DNA of 64,000 nucleotides, taken from Zanthoxylum bungeanum (taxonomy: Eukaryota > Streptophyta > Magnoliopsida > Sapindales > Rutaceae). Both the position numbers and the translations under genes were made by a program. The notes under the pieces were generated by a model, which saw only the letters and a list, made by a program, of their open reading frames with translations, searched no databases and was not told where the DNA came from. Positions 34,717-46,960 of this stretch are shown one piece after another (the stretch's first letter is position 1; each line of letters starts with the position of its first letter). The DNA is taken from the NCBI GenBank assembly GCA_019454045.1, contig SKCR01017983.1, positions 109,107-173,106 on the forward strand, given 5' to 3'.

Positions 34717-36942
34717 TCAACTTTTCTCTTTCAACTCCCATTCTCCTGGCATCTGCTGGACTACCAACATAGAATCTCCATAGATTTCCACACTCCCGGC
34801 CTTCAAGGCTATCAATGCTGTCAAACCAAAAGCACATGCTTCATACTCGGCCATGTTGTTAGTTACTCTTAATGTCAACCTCTTGGCCAAAGGCAAGGTC
34901 TCTCCCTCTGGGGTCACTATCATGATCCCAATTCCGGCTCCATTGTAATTCACTGCTCCATCAAAATACATCTTCCATCTCTGAACTGTTATTGCTTGGA
35001 TCTCTTCATTTGGAAATTCAAACTTATACTCATCCCCCTCAACAGGTTGCAATGCCAGAAACTCTGCTACTGATTGCCCTTTGATCACTTTGGAGGTGAG
35101 ATACTCAATGTCGAACTCTGTCAGCAATACTAACCATCTGCCCAATTTTCCCACTAGTGAAGGCACCGAATGAAGATATTTTAGAGGATTCTCCTTTGCC
35201 ACTACCTGGATCTTGTAAGACTGGAAATAATGCCGCAACTTTCTGGAAGCCCATACCACTACAAGACAGTTATTCTCTACTTCTTGATACCGAGCCTCAT
35301 ACGGAAGCATCTTCTTACTCAGATAATAGACTGCATGTTCTACCCCTGTCTCATCTACCTGTACCATCATTGCCCCAATTGCTTCTGATTCTATAGCCAA
35401 ATACAATATCAAATGTCTGCCCGGTCTCGAAGGTTTCAATACAGGAGGCTTTACCAAGTACTCCCTGATTTTTTCGAAGGCTGTCTGACACTGTTCATTC
35501 CATCTCACCTGTTGATTTTTCCTCAACAGCTTGAAGATAGGCTCACACACTGATGTCAACTTGGCAATGAACCGACTGATGTACTGAATCTTCCCCAGGA
35601 ATGCTCTGACTTCCTTCTTAGTCTTCGGTGCTGGCATTTCTGTGATTTCTTGGACCTTTTCAGAGTCTACCTCTATTCCTCCCATTCCCACTGTATGTCA
35701 AATAAATTTTCCAAATGTTACCCCAAACACACATTTCTTGGGATTTAGCCGCAGGTTGTATTTGTCAACTCTCTGAAGTAACCTTTCCAGTGCTTTAATA
35801 TGCCCAACTCTTGTCTCCGATTTCACCATCATGTCATCCACATACACTTCAATCTTTTTGTGCATCAAGTCGTGGAATAGTGTAGTGGCCATCCGTTGAT
35901 AAGTAGCTCCCGCGTTCTTGAGCCCAAATGACATCACCTTGTAATAATAAGTACCTCACTCGGTAAAAAATGCAGTCTTGTGTTTATCTTCCTCAGCCAT
36001 AAGAACCTGATTGTAACCTGAAAACCTGTCTGCAAATGAATACATAGCAGATAAAGCCGCACTATCAACCAGTACGTCTATGTGCGGTAAAGGAAAATCA
36101 TCTTTCGGGCAAGCCTTATTGAGATCTCTGTAGTCCACACACATTCTGACCTTCCCGTCTTTCTTTGGCACTGGCACTATATTAGCCAACCACTCAGGAT
36201 ACTTTACTACTTCCAGGAACCCCACATCTATCTGTTTTTTAACTTCCTCTCTGACTTTCTCAGCCCATTCTGGTCTCATCCGTCGGAGTTTCTGTTTTAC
36301 TGGCCTCATATTCGGATAAGTTGGTATTGTGTGCTGGGCAATGTTTCTGTCTACCCCAGGCATGTCCTCATTGGACCAAGCAAACACCTTGGCATATCTG
36401 CCCAATAATTCTTCTAATTTCCCCATCTCTTCGGAAGTAACTTCACTTGCAATCAGAATTTCCTTGGGGTTCTCAAGTGTACCCAAGTTAAATGCAGTAG
36501 TTCTGGCCGAACTGATATCAAATATACTTGATTCGTGCAGAGTAAATGGAAATGACTCAGGCAAGTAAGCAAAATAAATGTCTTTATTATTGGATAATGC
36601 GGAAGTACATTCAAACAAATCAGGAAGGTAAATGTCTTCATCAACTATAGACATTTCTTCCTCCGCTGCAACCAGGTTTTCCTCAGGCTTTTTGTCCTCT
36701 CCCAGAGTCAGGCTCTCCAACTTCATCAATTCATCTTCCCAATTCTTTGTTTCCACAGCTTCTTTAGTCAGCGGTTTCTCACCCAACAAATCCCGGAAGA
36801 TCTCAAATCCAGGCACCACAATCCCATTAACTTCTATCGGTTCAGGCTCCCCTTGGTATCCCGAAGCCTTCACAAAACATTCCATCAGTTTCAGACCCTT
36901 CTTCTTAACCTTCATCTTTTCTTCATCAGATGTGTATCCCAA
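34717..36942 (-). pseudogene. Tat reverse transcriptase and dual RNase H
   Basis: A single frame with two TGA codons. 36942-35956: N-terminal linker then RT palm (PNMRPVKQKLRRM, VRMCVDYRDLNKACPKD, FADRFSGYNQ, with Gly to Arg after the first catalytic Asp). A TGA replaces Trp in FFTE-stop-GTYYYKVMSF (about 35955). 35937-35698: NAGATYQR and the intact catalytic box VYVDDMMVKS. A second TGA (about 35697) falls before the thumb. 35691-34717: YLAIESEAIGAMMVQ and VYYLSKKML of the Ty3 RNase H, then a second, archaeal-type RNase H with MYFDGAVNYNGAG, NNMAEYEACAFGL and IYGDSMLVVQQ supplying Asp, Glu and Asp. The second RNase H marks the Tat/Ogre lineage. Confidence 0.92.
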
Positions 36943-37315
36943 ACCCTTCCGAGTAGTCTATCCTCTGAAATCTGGCAATTTTGAACCTTCACCCGGCTCA
37001 AACATCATTTTTTTCATGATCCTAGCCACCCTAGGATCCACCCATTCCTCAAAAGTTGCTGACACCTGAAACCTCGTGAAAGGTTATATCTCCAAGGCAA
37101 CCACAACATTATATATCTCAGCTCGGATGGTAACAATCTCTCCCTCATACGGGAACTTAATCATCTGATGCAAAGTGGAAGGCACGCCCCCAGTTTGTGA
37201 AACAAGGCCTTCCTAACAACAAGGCAAAAGTGGCTGGGATGTCCAGCACTGTAAACTCAACTTCGTCCTCAATAGGACCAACCTTGACCACTGCTACAAA
37301 TGTACCCTCAACTCC

Positions 37316-37675
37316 TCACTTACTATCATCATAAGCTTTGATGGTCATACAGAAGGGGTCCAAATCCATTGTTTTCATACCCAGCTTTGCCAAAATCTTC
37401 AACGGGCACACATTAATGGATGAGCCGTCATCCACCATCACACAAGAGGTTCTTTTACCCCTCACTTCAACTCTAATAAACAAAGGTCTATTATGATTTC
37501 TCCCCTCAGCTAGGAGTTCTTCCTCAGAAAAAGTGATTGTTTGTAAAGTCTCCTTTTGCATTGACCCAACAAACATTGCAGGGTTGGCATCTTCCGTCAC
37601 CACTATCTTGCTTAATGCCTCAACCATGGCCCGCCTGTGCTCCTGAGATGCACACAATAGGTCCCATATACTCAC
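37316..37675 (-). pseudogene. Tat retroviral-type aspartic protease
   Basis: The frame contains CVMVDDGSSINVCPLKIL, the Tat-type protease active site (usually VDGGSS or VDTGSS; here Gly/Thr has become Asp but the leading Asp remains). Around it are RPLFIRVEVRGKRT and KLGMKTMDLDPF, which fit the family. A TGA near 37680 separates it from the gag-end frame upstream, and both are in the same frame. The region between it and RT (36943-37315) is broken but still shows pieces of the linker. The role is to cleave the polyprotein. Confidence 0.82.
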
Positions 37676-38372
37676 TTGTGCTCAGGTTTTCCTCAACTGT
37701 TGTAGCACTACATCTCCCTCGGCACTTTCTGTTTTCTCAGCCACTTCCCTACCCTCGGATAACACTCTTTTACCCTTATCAGTCATATCATTGTAGAAAC
37801 GCCCGTTGCGTGTCATACCCCTCAATTCTTCATCATCACTACTGGAGAAGTCTGCCCAGAAACTTTTCCTATGTTCAGTTTCATCTTCGCTGTTACTATC
37901 CCAAATCCCAAGGCAAACAGCTTGGAGGTCAAAGGATTTGAGGACAAGGTTCTCCAGTAGGCCAGAGTTTATCAAATAGGTTGGCGGTACGGCACGGTAG
38001 TTTTGAGCACCCGTTCATATACTCACTTGTGCTCAGGTTTTCCTCAACTGTTGTAGCACTACATCTCCCTCGGCATTTTCTGTTTTCTCAGCCACTTCCC
38101 TACCCTCGGATAACACTCTTTTACCCTTATCAGTCATATCATTGTAGAAACGCCCGTTGCATGTCATACCCCTCAATTCTTCTTCATCACTACTGGAGAA
38201 GTCTGCCCAGAAACTTTTCCATGTTCAGTTTCATCTTCGCTGTTACTATCCCAAATCCCAAGGCAAACAGCTTGGAGGTCAAAGGATTTGAGGACAAGGT
38301 TCTCCAGTAGGCCAGAGTTTATCATATAGGTTGGTGGCGGTACGGCACGGTAGTTGGGTAAGGGGTTTCTGT
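37671..38372 (-). repeat. 351-bp tandem duplication within gag
   Basis: Plus-strand CTCACTTGTGCTCAGG occurs at 37671 and again at 38022, and the following ~310 bases are nearly identical. The period of 351 is 117 codons, so the duplication itself kept frame; a one-base deletion in the 38022 copy (ACTTTTCCATG against ACTTTTCCTATG) then broke it. The end coordinate is approximate. Confidence 0.88.
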
Positions 38373-39598
38373 ATGTGTCAGCCTGTTCTGTTTCTGGGTC
38401 GGGTATTTTCTTGGAGTCTATCAGGTCTTGGATTTCATGGCGAAGTCGGGCGCAATTGTCGGTGTCATGGCCCTTTTGTTGGTGAAAGTAACAGTAAAGG
38501 TTTAGGTTATAATGTGATGGTGGGGGATTGGGTAATGGTTTGGCTTCTATGGGTGTCAGAAGTCCTTGTCTCTTCAACTTCTCCAATACTTTGGACAAGG
38601 GTCTTCCCAAGTTGGAGAATCTCCGGTTCCGGATAGCGGCAATCTCAGCAGAAATGGGCTTTGTTCCCGATGTCCCCCCAATGGGACTCCTGTTCAGACC
38701 ATAGAATTTTCTATTCTCGGCCTCTTCTTCCTCAATATCCATGACAGTTTCCCTCAACTGCCGAAAATCAGTAATCATGAAGGTCATCCTCTTTAGCTTC
38801 CATAGATGGAGGGCTGGTGCCCTTGATGATCATTTTAATTTGGTCATTCTCTAAGAGCCTAGTCAACATTTTCAACAACTGACCTCTCCATCGGTCCACA
38901 TACTTCTTAAAACTCTCCTCCGATTTTTGCTTAACATTCTCTAGATCGCGGAGTGACAGATCGATCTCTAGGTCAGTGACATACTGCTTCAGGAAGGCAT
39001 CAGCCAAATCCCTCCAATCTTCTTTCACTTTCTTCTCCAAACTGTGGTACCACACCACGGGAGCTCCCTCGAGCGACATTCCAAACATCTTCTGCACTTG
39101 GCGCTGAGATAGGCCAACCGAACTCATGACTGATACAAACTGTCAGAGATGCACTCTTAGATCCCCATTCCCGTTAAACTTAGCCATATCAGGCATCTTG
39201 AACTGTGCCGGCAACTGTTCTTCAAAAGTCAGCGTGTCATAATCCAGCAAATCCTCATTCTTACCCCTCATCTTGCGGGTAACTGACTCAACCTGATCCC
39301 GGAGCTTCTGTAACTATGCCTGAGACCCAGATACTCTGCCTGCTGCATACTCTGCCAATCTGTTCGGAGGTTCCTCTTGCCTCACATCCCCAGAACTACC
39401 CACAGCACGAGACCCGGCTATATCAGCCACAGCAGTAGTCAAAGCTTGCAACTGTTCAGTGATCTTGGCGAGACCGTTCTCTAACTGATCCATACGGGAT
39501 ACCTCGTTATCGGATTCACTCATGCTTGTTACTGTTCTTTTAGTGAGTCTTGTCCCTTCTCTAACCCAAACGGTATCTATGATGTCTTTTTGAGACAT
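37682..39598 (-). pseudogene. Tat gag with internal tandem duplication
   Basis: The likely start is the ATG at 39598-39596 (MSQKDIIDTVWVREG), followed by MSESDNEVSRMDQLENGL, a coiled-coil-like stretch. Stops occur at 39316-39314 (TAG) and 39145-39143 (TGA). The retrotransposon gag domain is clear in 39127-38768: VVWYHSLEKKVKEDWRDLA, DAFLKQYVTDLEIDLSLRDL, ESFKKYVDRWR. A frameshift near 38775 leads to the C-terminal frame 38787-38173 with YFHQQKGHDTDNC (a gag-type zinc-finger-like motif). A 351-bp tandem duplication then repeats the gag end (GIWDSNSEDETEH at both 37682-37975 and the end of 38173-38787). Confidence 0.87.
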
Positions 39599-39689
39599 AG
39601 ACGGTGTTAACATGATGTATGTATGTATGAGGTGCATGAGATACATGTAACATATAGAACATACTAAATCAATTAAAATTTTCAAACAA

Positions 39690-40150
39690 ATCGGCCCATT
39701 ATCATTTTAGAAGCTTTTGGGCTAACTGTCATAGGAGTGAACTCGTCCCAGTTTAAATGGCCCAACGAGTTCACATCTCATGGCAAGGAGTCCAACTAAA
39801 TCCAAATGGTAATGTTCCGAACACAAGCACAAAATGGCCCATCAATATTTAGAAGCCTTTGGCCCAATCGTCATAAGATACGTTCTTGTCCCCGTTTAAA
39901 TGGCCCAACAAGCCCACATCCCATGACAAATGGTCCAAATGGATCCAAACGACGATGTTCCCAAACACAAGCATAAAAGAAAGGTAATGCAAACATAAAA
40001 TATAAATTTCTATAGAGTGGCCCATCGACATTTCAGAAGCTTTTGGCCCAATTTTCATAGGATACGAAATCGTCCTAGTTTAAATGGCCCAATAAGTTCG
40101 CATTTCTGACAAGAAGTCCAACTGCATCCAAATGAGGATGGCCCACAAAC
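39690..40150 (-). repeat. Degenerate tandem repeats in the Tat leader
   Basis: Three units starting near 39695, 39836 and 40018 share GGCCCAT, AGAAGC(C)TTTGG, GTCATAGGA-like and GTTTAAATGGCCCAA words. Not coding; the function is unknown. Confidence 0.7.
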
Positions 40151-40672
40151 ACAAGGAAATAGTTGCTATAGGTCATACAACCTCGGTCTACGTGTGGGTT
40201 CGCAAGAGTGTAGACAAAGGCTCTCACGGCGAAGGATGGCCCACAACTAGGTCTCCCCACTCAAGGGTTCGAGCGACCAAATGAGCGCACCCTTTTTTAT
40301 ACACTAAGGTATGTGCCAACGAGCTATGGTGTGTGACTAACTGTCAAATGGACTCCCCGTTGTAGATTCCCCAGAGGGAGGGTGGAGCGAGGCTCACTTA
40401 AATACCCAAGCCTCTTAGGCTCTTATCGCTTGGTGTCAGGAATAAATAACGAGTCCTCCAAATTAGTCCATCACCATAGGCTACGAGTAGATGGTTGTTT
40501 AGGTGCCTTCACAACTTTTCCTTCTAGAAAGGTAGTGAGTGAAGGAAGACACCAAACCATTACCTAGCCTTAAAATGCCTCTAATTAAACCCTTTTTAAC
40601 CCACGGTAGACACGGTCAATTAAAGCACAAATCATAATATTACAAGACATTATTTTGGGGCCGATTCTCTAT
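40151..40672 (-). other. Tat leader with conserved block
   Basis: Similar to 49935-50437 in the non-autonomous Tat. The part 40338-40570 also matches the leader of Copia fragment F (19183-19440). No ORF supported. Confidence 0.75.
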
Positions 40673-40689
40673 CCCCAGTGGAGTCGCCA
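40673..40689 (-). other. Primer binding site of the Tat element
   Basis: Minus strand TGGCGACTCCACTGGGG, three bases from the LTR end. This is the site type used by Tat/Ogre elements (tRNA-Arg by family knowledge). Confidence 0.85.
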
Positions 40690-40692
40690 GAC

Positions 40693-42978
40693 TGTAGGAA
40701 CACAGAAACTGGGCGACGCATGCTGTCCTGGGCTCGCGACCCGGTTGGGAGTACGGAGTAGCCTGCGGGGGACTAAACCAAAGAATAATGGAGTCGCCAC
40801 CTGGTGTGAATAGGGAAAATGAGATTTAAGGCTGCACTCACCCCTCACAATGGAAGACCTCAAACCGTTGGGTTCGGAATGGTCCCTTACTTATGTCACT
40901 TGTAATGAAAGGATTTGTGCAATAATTCAACCAAGCCTAAGCAACATATTTCCAAGAATAATTTACTCTTAAGTTCACATGCATAGGTACAAAACTCATA
41001 TCAAAGTTTACATATAACACATTTTCATACTTGCATATAACCTATTGGCATACAATCTACGTCTGAATTCATGCATAAAGATAAATTGACATGCGGAAGG
41101 CATACAATTTCACATTGGTAGGCACAGAAGCGCACACAAATAACATTCATACAAGCATACATATTAAGGAAAGACGCTTAAGTGCATAGTGGAAGTAGAT
41201 AACTCAAGAGGTAATACAAATGCATAAGGTAAAAAGAGACAACTGTATGCTAAGGTAGACATATCATGATGTGATGCAGAAAGGATCTCTAGAATTGACA
41301 CGAACATATGCGTGGATCTTTTTCGGAGGTATTGTGATGTAGTTTGAGGCTGTTTTAGAGGTGCCTGATGCGTCAAAGGGGGCTTCTTTTTGAGTGTTTG
41401 TGGCTTTTGCGTGAAGGTTGGGTTATGTGGCTAAAGGCCAGGGGACGTGTTGTGGAGTGGGCAGTTACGTGGGTTGTGTGTGCAATTCGGTCGTAGGTGC
41501 GTTTGATTGATGAGGGCAGATTGGTGAGGGCTTATGGTGCGTGAGGCGTGATGGGTGCAAGGGGGAGATGGCTTTTGGCAGTGGTTGGCAAGTGATTTTG
41601 TGGAATATGCTAAGGCGGTGGAGTGAAGCTAGTTGAATTGAGGGTTTTGTTTTACGTGGAGAGAGACTGTATATACGGGATGAAGCAGTGGTGTGGCTGA
41701 AGGGTTCTTGTGCGTGAACAAAGGAAAGTGCAAGGGCTGATAATATGGGTACACCAATAATAAAAGATCGAGCCAAGACAGGGATAGATGATGCAATCAA
41801 TAGATGAAAGACGCTGCAAATATCATGGTAAAGGTAGCCTTTTAGGCTTTTCTTTCCATAAATGGAGAACCTTTTAGTCCAACACAATAAGCCCATGCGC
41901 TTTTCATTACAATGCGTACAAAGATAAAGACAATAACATTGGACTTCGTATACCCGATTGAACACATCTTACATTCAACCGAATATACATTAATCGGCGC
42001 GGCAAAGCATCGTGGTAAATGATTTTAACCCCTCAGAATAGGGGACATTTAATCCAACATACTAAGCCCATGCGCTCGATCACATCATTACATAAACAAA
42101 TAACATGCGGAATTTAAATGACGAGTAATAAATAAATCAAAGTAACAAAAAACAAAAGAATGTGCCGTTTACTCAAGCGGTACGTGGAGTTGTATCCCTA
42201 GTACAGTTCATACTACCGTCCATTCGGAATCGGCTATGAAATTTATGTCCGGGTTTCCATCTGATATACCGCGAGAGTTGACACATCTTTCATTTTATTC
42301 CAAGGCCACAACATAAAATATTTCATAATACATGCATATTTATCCACTCAAGGGCCACAACATGCATTTTAACATAATAATCATGCGAACAATACTCAAT
42401 AAATAATAAAAATAAAACTGAAAACGAGTGTGAAAAAATACCCTCAGGTCTAACCTTTTTTGCCGACATTCGGACTTGCGTTTCGCGGAGATCGGAAGGG
42501 TTAAAGCTCCTCACTTTTCCGTTTCACTGGCTTAGCATCTTAGCTCGTTGTTTCGCTGTTTTGCTTGCTGTTTGACCTCCGTTTTGCTGCTATTTTCTAT
42601 GTATTTATGTTTACTGTTTCAGGTCTTCAAAGCTACTGTTTTTGCGTTTTTTAGGGGGTCTAAGGGCTGTGTTTTTCGATTGTTTAAGGAGGCTTAGAGT
42701 GCAGTTTTTGTGTTCACAGCAGTGCAGTTTTTACTACTGGTTTGGAGTGTTTTAGAGGGCTGTTTGGAAGGCTATATTTTGGTGATGTAGCTGCAAGTTT
42801 TGGCATTATTTGGCTGTTGTATATGGAGTGTTTTGGCTGCTGTATTTCGGTTATATGGCTGATGTATCAGGCTGTGTCTTTCGGTAATGTGAGGGAGTGT
42901 TTGAAGGCTTGTTGTTTTCGGTAATGTGAGGGTGGAGATGAAGAGAATTGTTTGCTATTTTTCTTATGATTTGCGTGT
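40693..42978 (-). repeat. 5' LTR of the Tat element, segment 1
   Basis: Starts TGTAGGAACACAG (plus strand) and matches the 3' LTR up to GATTTGCGTGT, where the Athila-like element inserted. The last five bases (CGTGT, 42974-42978) are that element's target duplication. It has two of the ~180-bp units that are present three times in the 3' LTR. Confidence 0.92.
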
Positions 42979-43461
42979 AGACCGGCGTAAACACACACGT
43001 ATAACGCAAGCGCATGTATCATTCAAGTAGAATAAAAATATCGATCACACGAGGACTTAATTCCTACTGTTGTTATTAATTATTGAATCTATTTATTTAC
43101 ATATATCTAATTATAGGGAGAAGTGAATGATTGCTTGATTGATTTGGTTGATTGTAGATTTGCTAAATAAATTAATAAATAAAAAGACAAAAGAAAATAC
43201 TAAGGAAAATAACAAAAGACACAAAGATCTAGGGTTGTGAATCATTCTAATATCTTTTAAAAGATGAAGTGATTATTTTATGTTTGTGTAATAAATCAGT
43301 TTACTAACCTGGAACACGAAATTATGCAAAAGCCTCTCTCGATGGTCAGACGCAAATACCAGTTTAACCCAATTGAACCATATGTCTATGTCAGTCAAAC
43401 TATCTGGATTTATTAAGTTTAAGTTCCAATTTTGGATTTAATAAGTAAACCTTTAAATTAC
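42979..43461 (-). repeat. Athila-like 3' LTR, terminal segment
   Basis: Begins (plus) AGACCGGCGTAAACAC and runs to the non-autonomous Tat insertion. Its last five bases, ATTAC, are the duplicated target. Confidence 0.8.
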
Positions 43462-45550
43462 TGTAAACAACAGAAACTGACGACGCTGTTCTAGGCTCGC
43501 GGCCTAGTTGGGAGTACGAAATAACATGGAGTCGCCACCCGGTGTGAACCGGGACAAAGATTTAAGGCCGCACTCACCCCTCGCAAGGGAAGACCTCAAA
43601 CCGTTGGGTTCGGAATGGTCCCTTACTTATGTCACTTGTGATGATATGATTTGTGCAATAAACTAACCGAATCTATTCAACATTCATGCTCAAGGGTACT
43701 TAGATCTAACATGCTTTCATCCAAATAACTCCACGCAATATAACTCAACGAGCATATTGAACCATTAAACCAAAGTAAACAAATAACTAATTAAACATAA
43801 ACATAAACTAAACGAAACATCATGCATAAAGAATGAAGAAACAACATGCCTAAATAACACAATCATGCTTTGAAAATTAAATAACAAGACTAAATTAACT
43901 CATGCTTAAAATAATAAATAAACGGCCTAGAACTATGACATGCTCAAATAAAAATTTGGATGAGACGAGATACGTGCATCTTAAGTGGTACGTGGCGTTG
44001 TATCCCGAGTGCAGACCGCAATACCGTCCATTCGGAATCGGCTACGGAATTTACGTCCGGGTTTCCATCCGATATACCATAAAAGGGAACACACATCCCG
44101 CTCATCCAACAATCACATCATGCCTCAAACGACTCTCATGCAATAATATTTTAAAATAAATAAAATAAAATGAAAGAAGATAAGTAAGAAGGTGCCCTCA
44201 GGTGTAACCTCTTTTGTTGTCTCACGAAAGGGGGTTACACGTCCGTTGGAAGAGTGAATGATCCGCAACTATTTTGGTTCACCAACTCAACGTCTTTCCT
44301 CGCTGTTTTGCTGTTCGGGCTGCTGTTTTTACTCCATTTCACTGCTGTTTTGCTGCTGTTTTTCAGGCCACTGTTTTGGTTGTTTGGGGGACTGTTTTGG
44401 GATAATTTAAGGGCTAAAGGGCTGCTGTTTTTCAGGGTTTTTAGGGGGAACTTTATGCAGTTTTTTGGTACATTTTTAGGGTGGTTTTAGGGCTGTTTTA
44501 TGGGTTGTTTTGGGTTAGTTTCGGGACTGATTTGTGGCTGAACTGGGCTGGTTTTGTGGCGCTTGGATAAGGGTTTTGTGGGGTTGTTGGCTTATGAGTG
44601 GGTGATGGCTAATGAAGGCTAGGTAGTCTGCTTGGTTTATGCTTGAAGGGAGATGGCGTTGAGGGGCAGGGGGCTTTGTGAGGCGTGATAGGCTGATGGC
44701 GTTGAGGGGCATATGTTTTTGTGAGGCGTGGCGTGAGGAGGCTTAGGGACGTATGGAGCAGGCAACGTGTGGCTAAGGTGCAGGCTATTGAATGCGTTGG
44801 CTAGTGGCTTTTGGTTTGTTGTGGTGCGGTCGTGTAGAGAAGGTTTTGGAGAGTTGTTGAATGGCGAGTGGCGTGAGTGACCTAGGTTTATTTCCTTTGT
44901 GTTTTCCGTGAGAATGAGCCGGCGAGGGTTGAATGTGTGGGTTAAGGGTTCTTTTTATAGGCCAAATGAGGGGATTTACCTTGTTGGGCAAGAAATATGA
45001 TTTGTGTATTAATTGGAGATATCTTTTAATTTAGTATGTGATAAGGAAATCTTTAATTAGGGGAATTGATTTGATTTGTTCTTTTTAATTAAGGATATGA
45101 TTTATTTAAATTGGTAGGTGATTTAATTAAATTAGGAATGTGATTTATTTTAATTAGGAATGTTATTTATGGAATTTAATTTGAATCTTTTAATTTGGGA
45201 AAGGAATTTAATTTGTGACATGTGTTTTAATTTAATTGGATTTATTTAGTTTAAGAATGTGATTTAATTTAATTTAATTTAAGTTTAATTGAATTGGTTT
45301 TAATTTAATTTGTGACATGTATTTTAAATGTTTTAATTATTTTTGGATGTGATTTAATGGGTTTGGTGTGTTTTAAAACAGAGGTCCAACAAGCGAACCC
45401 GAAGCGAAACACGCGAGTTAACTCTGACAAAATGCTAATTTCCAACTTTACCCTTCCAACGTCTGTTTCCCGCGGCTTTCACAACTAAAGAGGTAGTGTC
45501 TCCATACGAGACTCATCATCGGGCTTATATGCAAAAATGCAGTGCCTACA
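43462..45550 (-). repeat. 3' LTR of the non-autonomous Tat
   Basis: Plus-strand ends TGTAAACAACAG and TGCCTACA, 2,089 bp. A TATA-like box, CTATAAAAAG, lies on the minus strand at 44951-44960 (51937-51946 in the partner). Confidence 0.92.
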
Positions 45551-45770
45551 GTCGCCCCCACTTTGATGGGACTTGTGTAGTGTGTGACAATGACAATCCC
45601 ATCAAAGTACGTGCAATGCATTTTCACTTACCTGGCTCGCCAGTCGCCGCTTGACTTGCCTGTTGCTTCGAACTGAGTTGATCTCGTGGTGAGGTGCTTC
45701 GACCCCTGAGGTTCATCCCTGCAAGATGTTGTGATCTCTAGGAATCACTACCGAACTGAACTGATGAGAG
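45551..45770 (-). other. PPT and 3' end region of the non-autonomous Tat
   Basis: GTCGCCCCCACTTTGATGGG (plus strand) is the polypurine tract complement, as in the autonomous element. Short unique sequence then leads into the repeats. Confidence 0.8.
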
Positions 45771-46440
45771 TTGGTCCACTTTCGAACCTTGCCCCATTTC
45801 CGGAGCGCCATTTTCGGCATGCTAAACCTCATTCCCGATGCGTCGCGGTTGTGATAGTTGTGGTCCCCTTCCGAACCTTGCTCCATTTCCGGAGTGCCAT
45901 TTTCGGCATGTTAAACCTCATTTCTGAGGCGTCGCGGTTGTGATAGTTTCGGTCCCCTTCTGAACCGTGCTCCATTTCTGGAGTGCCATTTTCGGCATGC
46001 TAAACCTCATTTCCGAGGCGTCGCGGATGTGATAGTTGTCCATTTCCAAACCATATTCCATTTTCGAAGTGCCATTTTCGGCGTCTGATAAGATACTGGT
46101 CCATTTCCGAACCGTGCTCCATTTTCGGAGTGCCATTTTCGGCGAACTGATGTGATTGTGGTCCATTTTCGAACCATGCTGATGTGAGAGTGGTCCATTT
46201 CTGAACCATTGTTGGTGAGAGACAGTCCATTTCTGAACCATTGCTGATGTGAGAGTGGTCCATTTTCGAACCATTGCTGATGTGAGAGCGGTCCATTTCC
46301 GAACCGTTACTGATGAGAGATAGTCCATTTACGAACCGTTGATGTGATGTGGTCCATTCCCGAATCGTTGATGTGATGTGGTCCATTCCCGAACCGTTGA
46401 TGTGATGTGGTCCATTCCCAAACCGTATCTCCATTCTCGG
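45770..46440 (-). repeat. Tandem array 1: about 88-bp then shorter units
   Basis: Units marked by GCGTCGCGGTTGTGATAGT recur near 45840, 45930 and 46017 (period 87-90 bp). They are followed by units of about 40 bp built on GTCCATTTCCGAACC and GATGTGAGAGTGGTCC to 46440. All are variants on CCATTT-CGGAGTGCCA. Confidence 0.8.
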
Positions 46441-46960
46441 AGTGCCATTCCCGGCGTGCCATTCTCAGCGTGCTCATTCTCGAGCTGTCCATTCCCGGAC
46501 TAAATCTCCATTCTCGGAGTGCCATTCCCGGCGTGCCATTCTCGGCGTGCTCATTCTCGAGCTGTCCATTCCCGGACTATATCTCCATTCTCAGAGTGCC
46601 ATTCTCGAGCTGTCCATTCCCGGACTATATCTCCATTCTCGGAGTGCCATTCCCGGCGTGCTCATTCTCGAGCTGTCCATTCCAGACTATATCTCCATTC
46701 TCGGAGTGCCATTCTCGGCGTGCTCATTCTGGAGCTGTCCATTCCTGGACTATATCTCCATTCTCGGAGTGCCATTCCCGGCGTGCCATTCTCGTGTGCT
46801 CATTCTCGAGCTGTCCATTGCCGGACTAAATCTCCATTCTCGGAGTGCCATTCCCGGCGTGCCATTCTTGGCGTGCTTATTCTCGAGCTGTCCATTCCCG
46901 GACTATATCTCCATTCTCGGAGTGCCATTCCCGGCAGAACTGATCTGATGTGATGTGGGC
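46430..46960 (-). repeat. Tandem array 2: about 76-bp units
   Basis: CTCCATTCTCGGAGTGCCAT recurs near 46430, 46506, 46629, 46690, 46754, 46829 and 46907, with a variant near 46582. Units are 47-78 bp; the longest is about 76-78. The unit has no stop in any forward frame and its length is not a multiple of three, which explains the three overlapping long open frames here. Confidence 0.88.

Noticed and set aside
46407..46953. Three long overlapping plus-strand ORFs (140-168 codons) with repeated peptides
   Set aside because: They come from a stop-free tandem unit whose length is not a multiple of three; the same peptides cycle through all frames.
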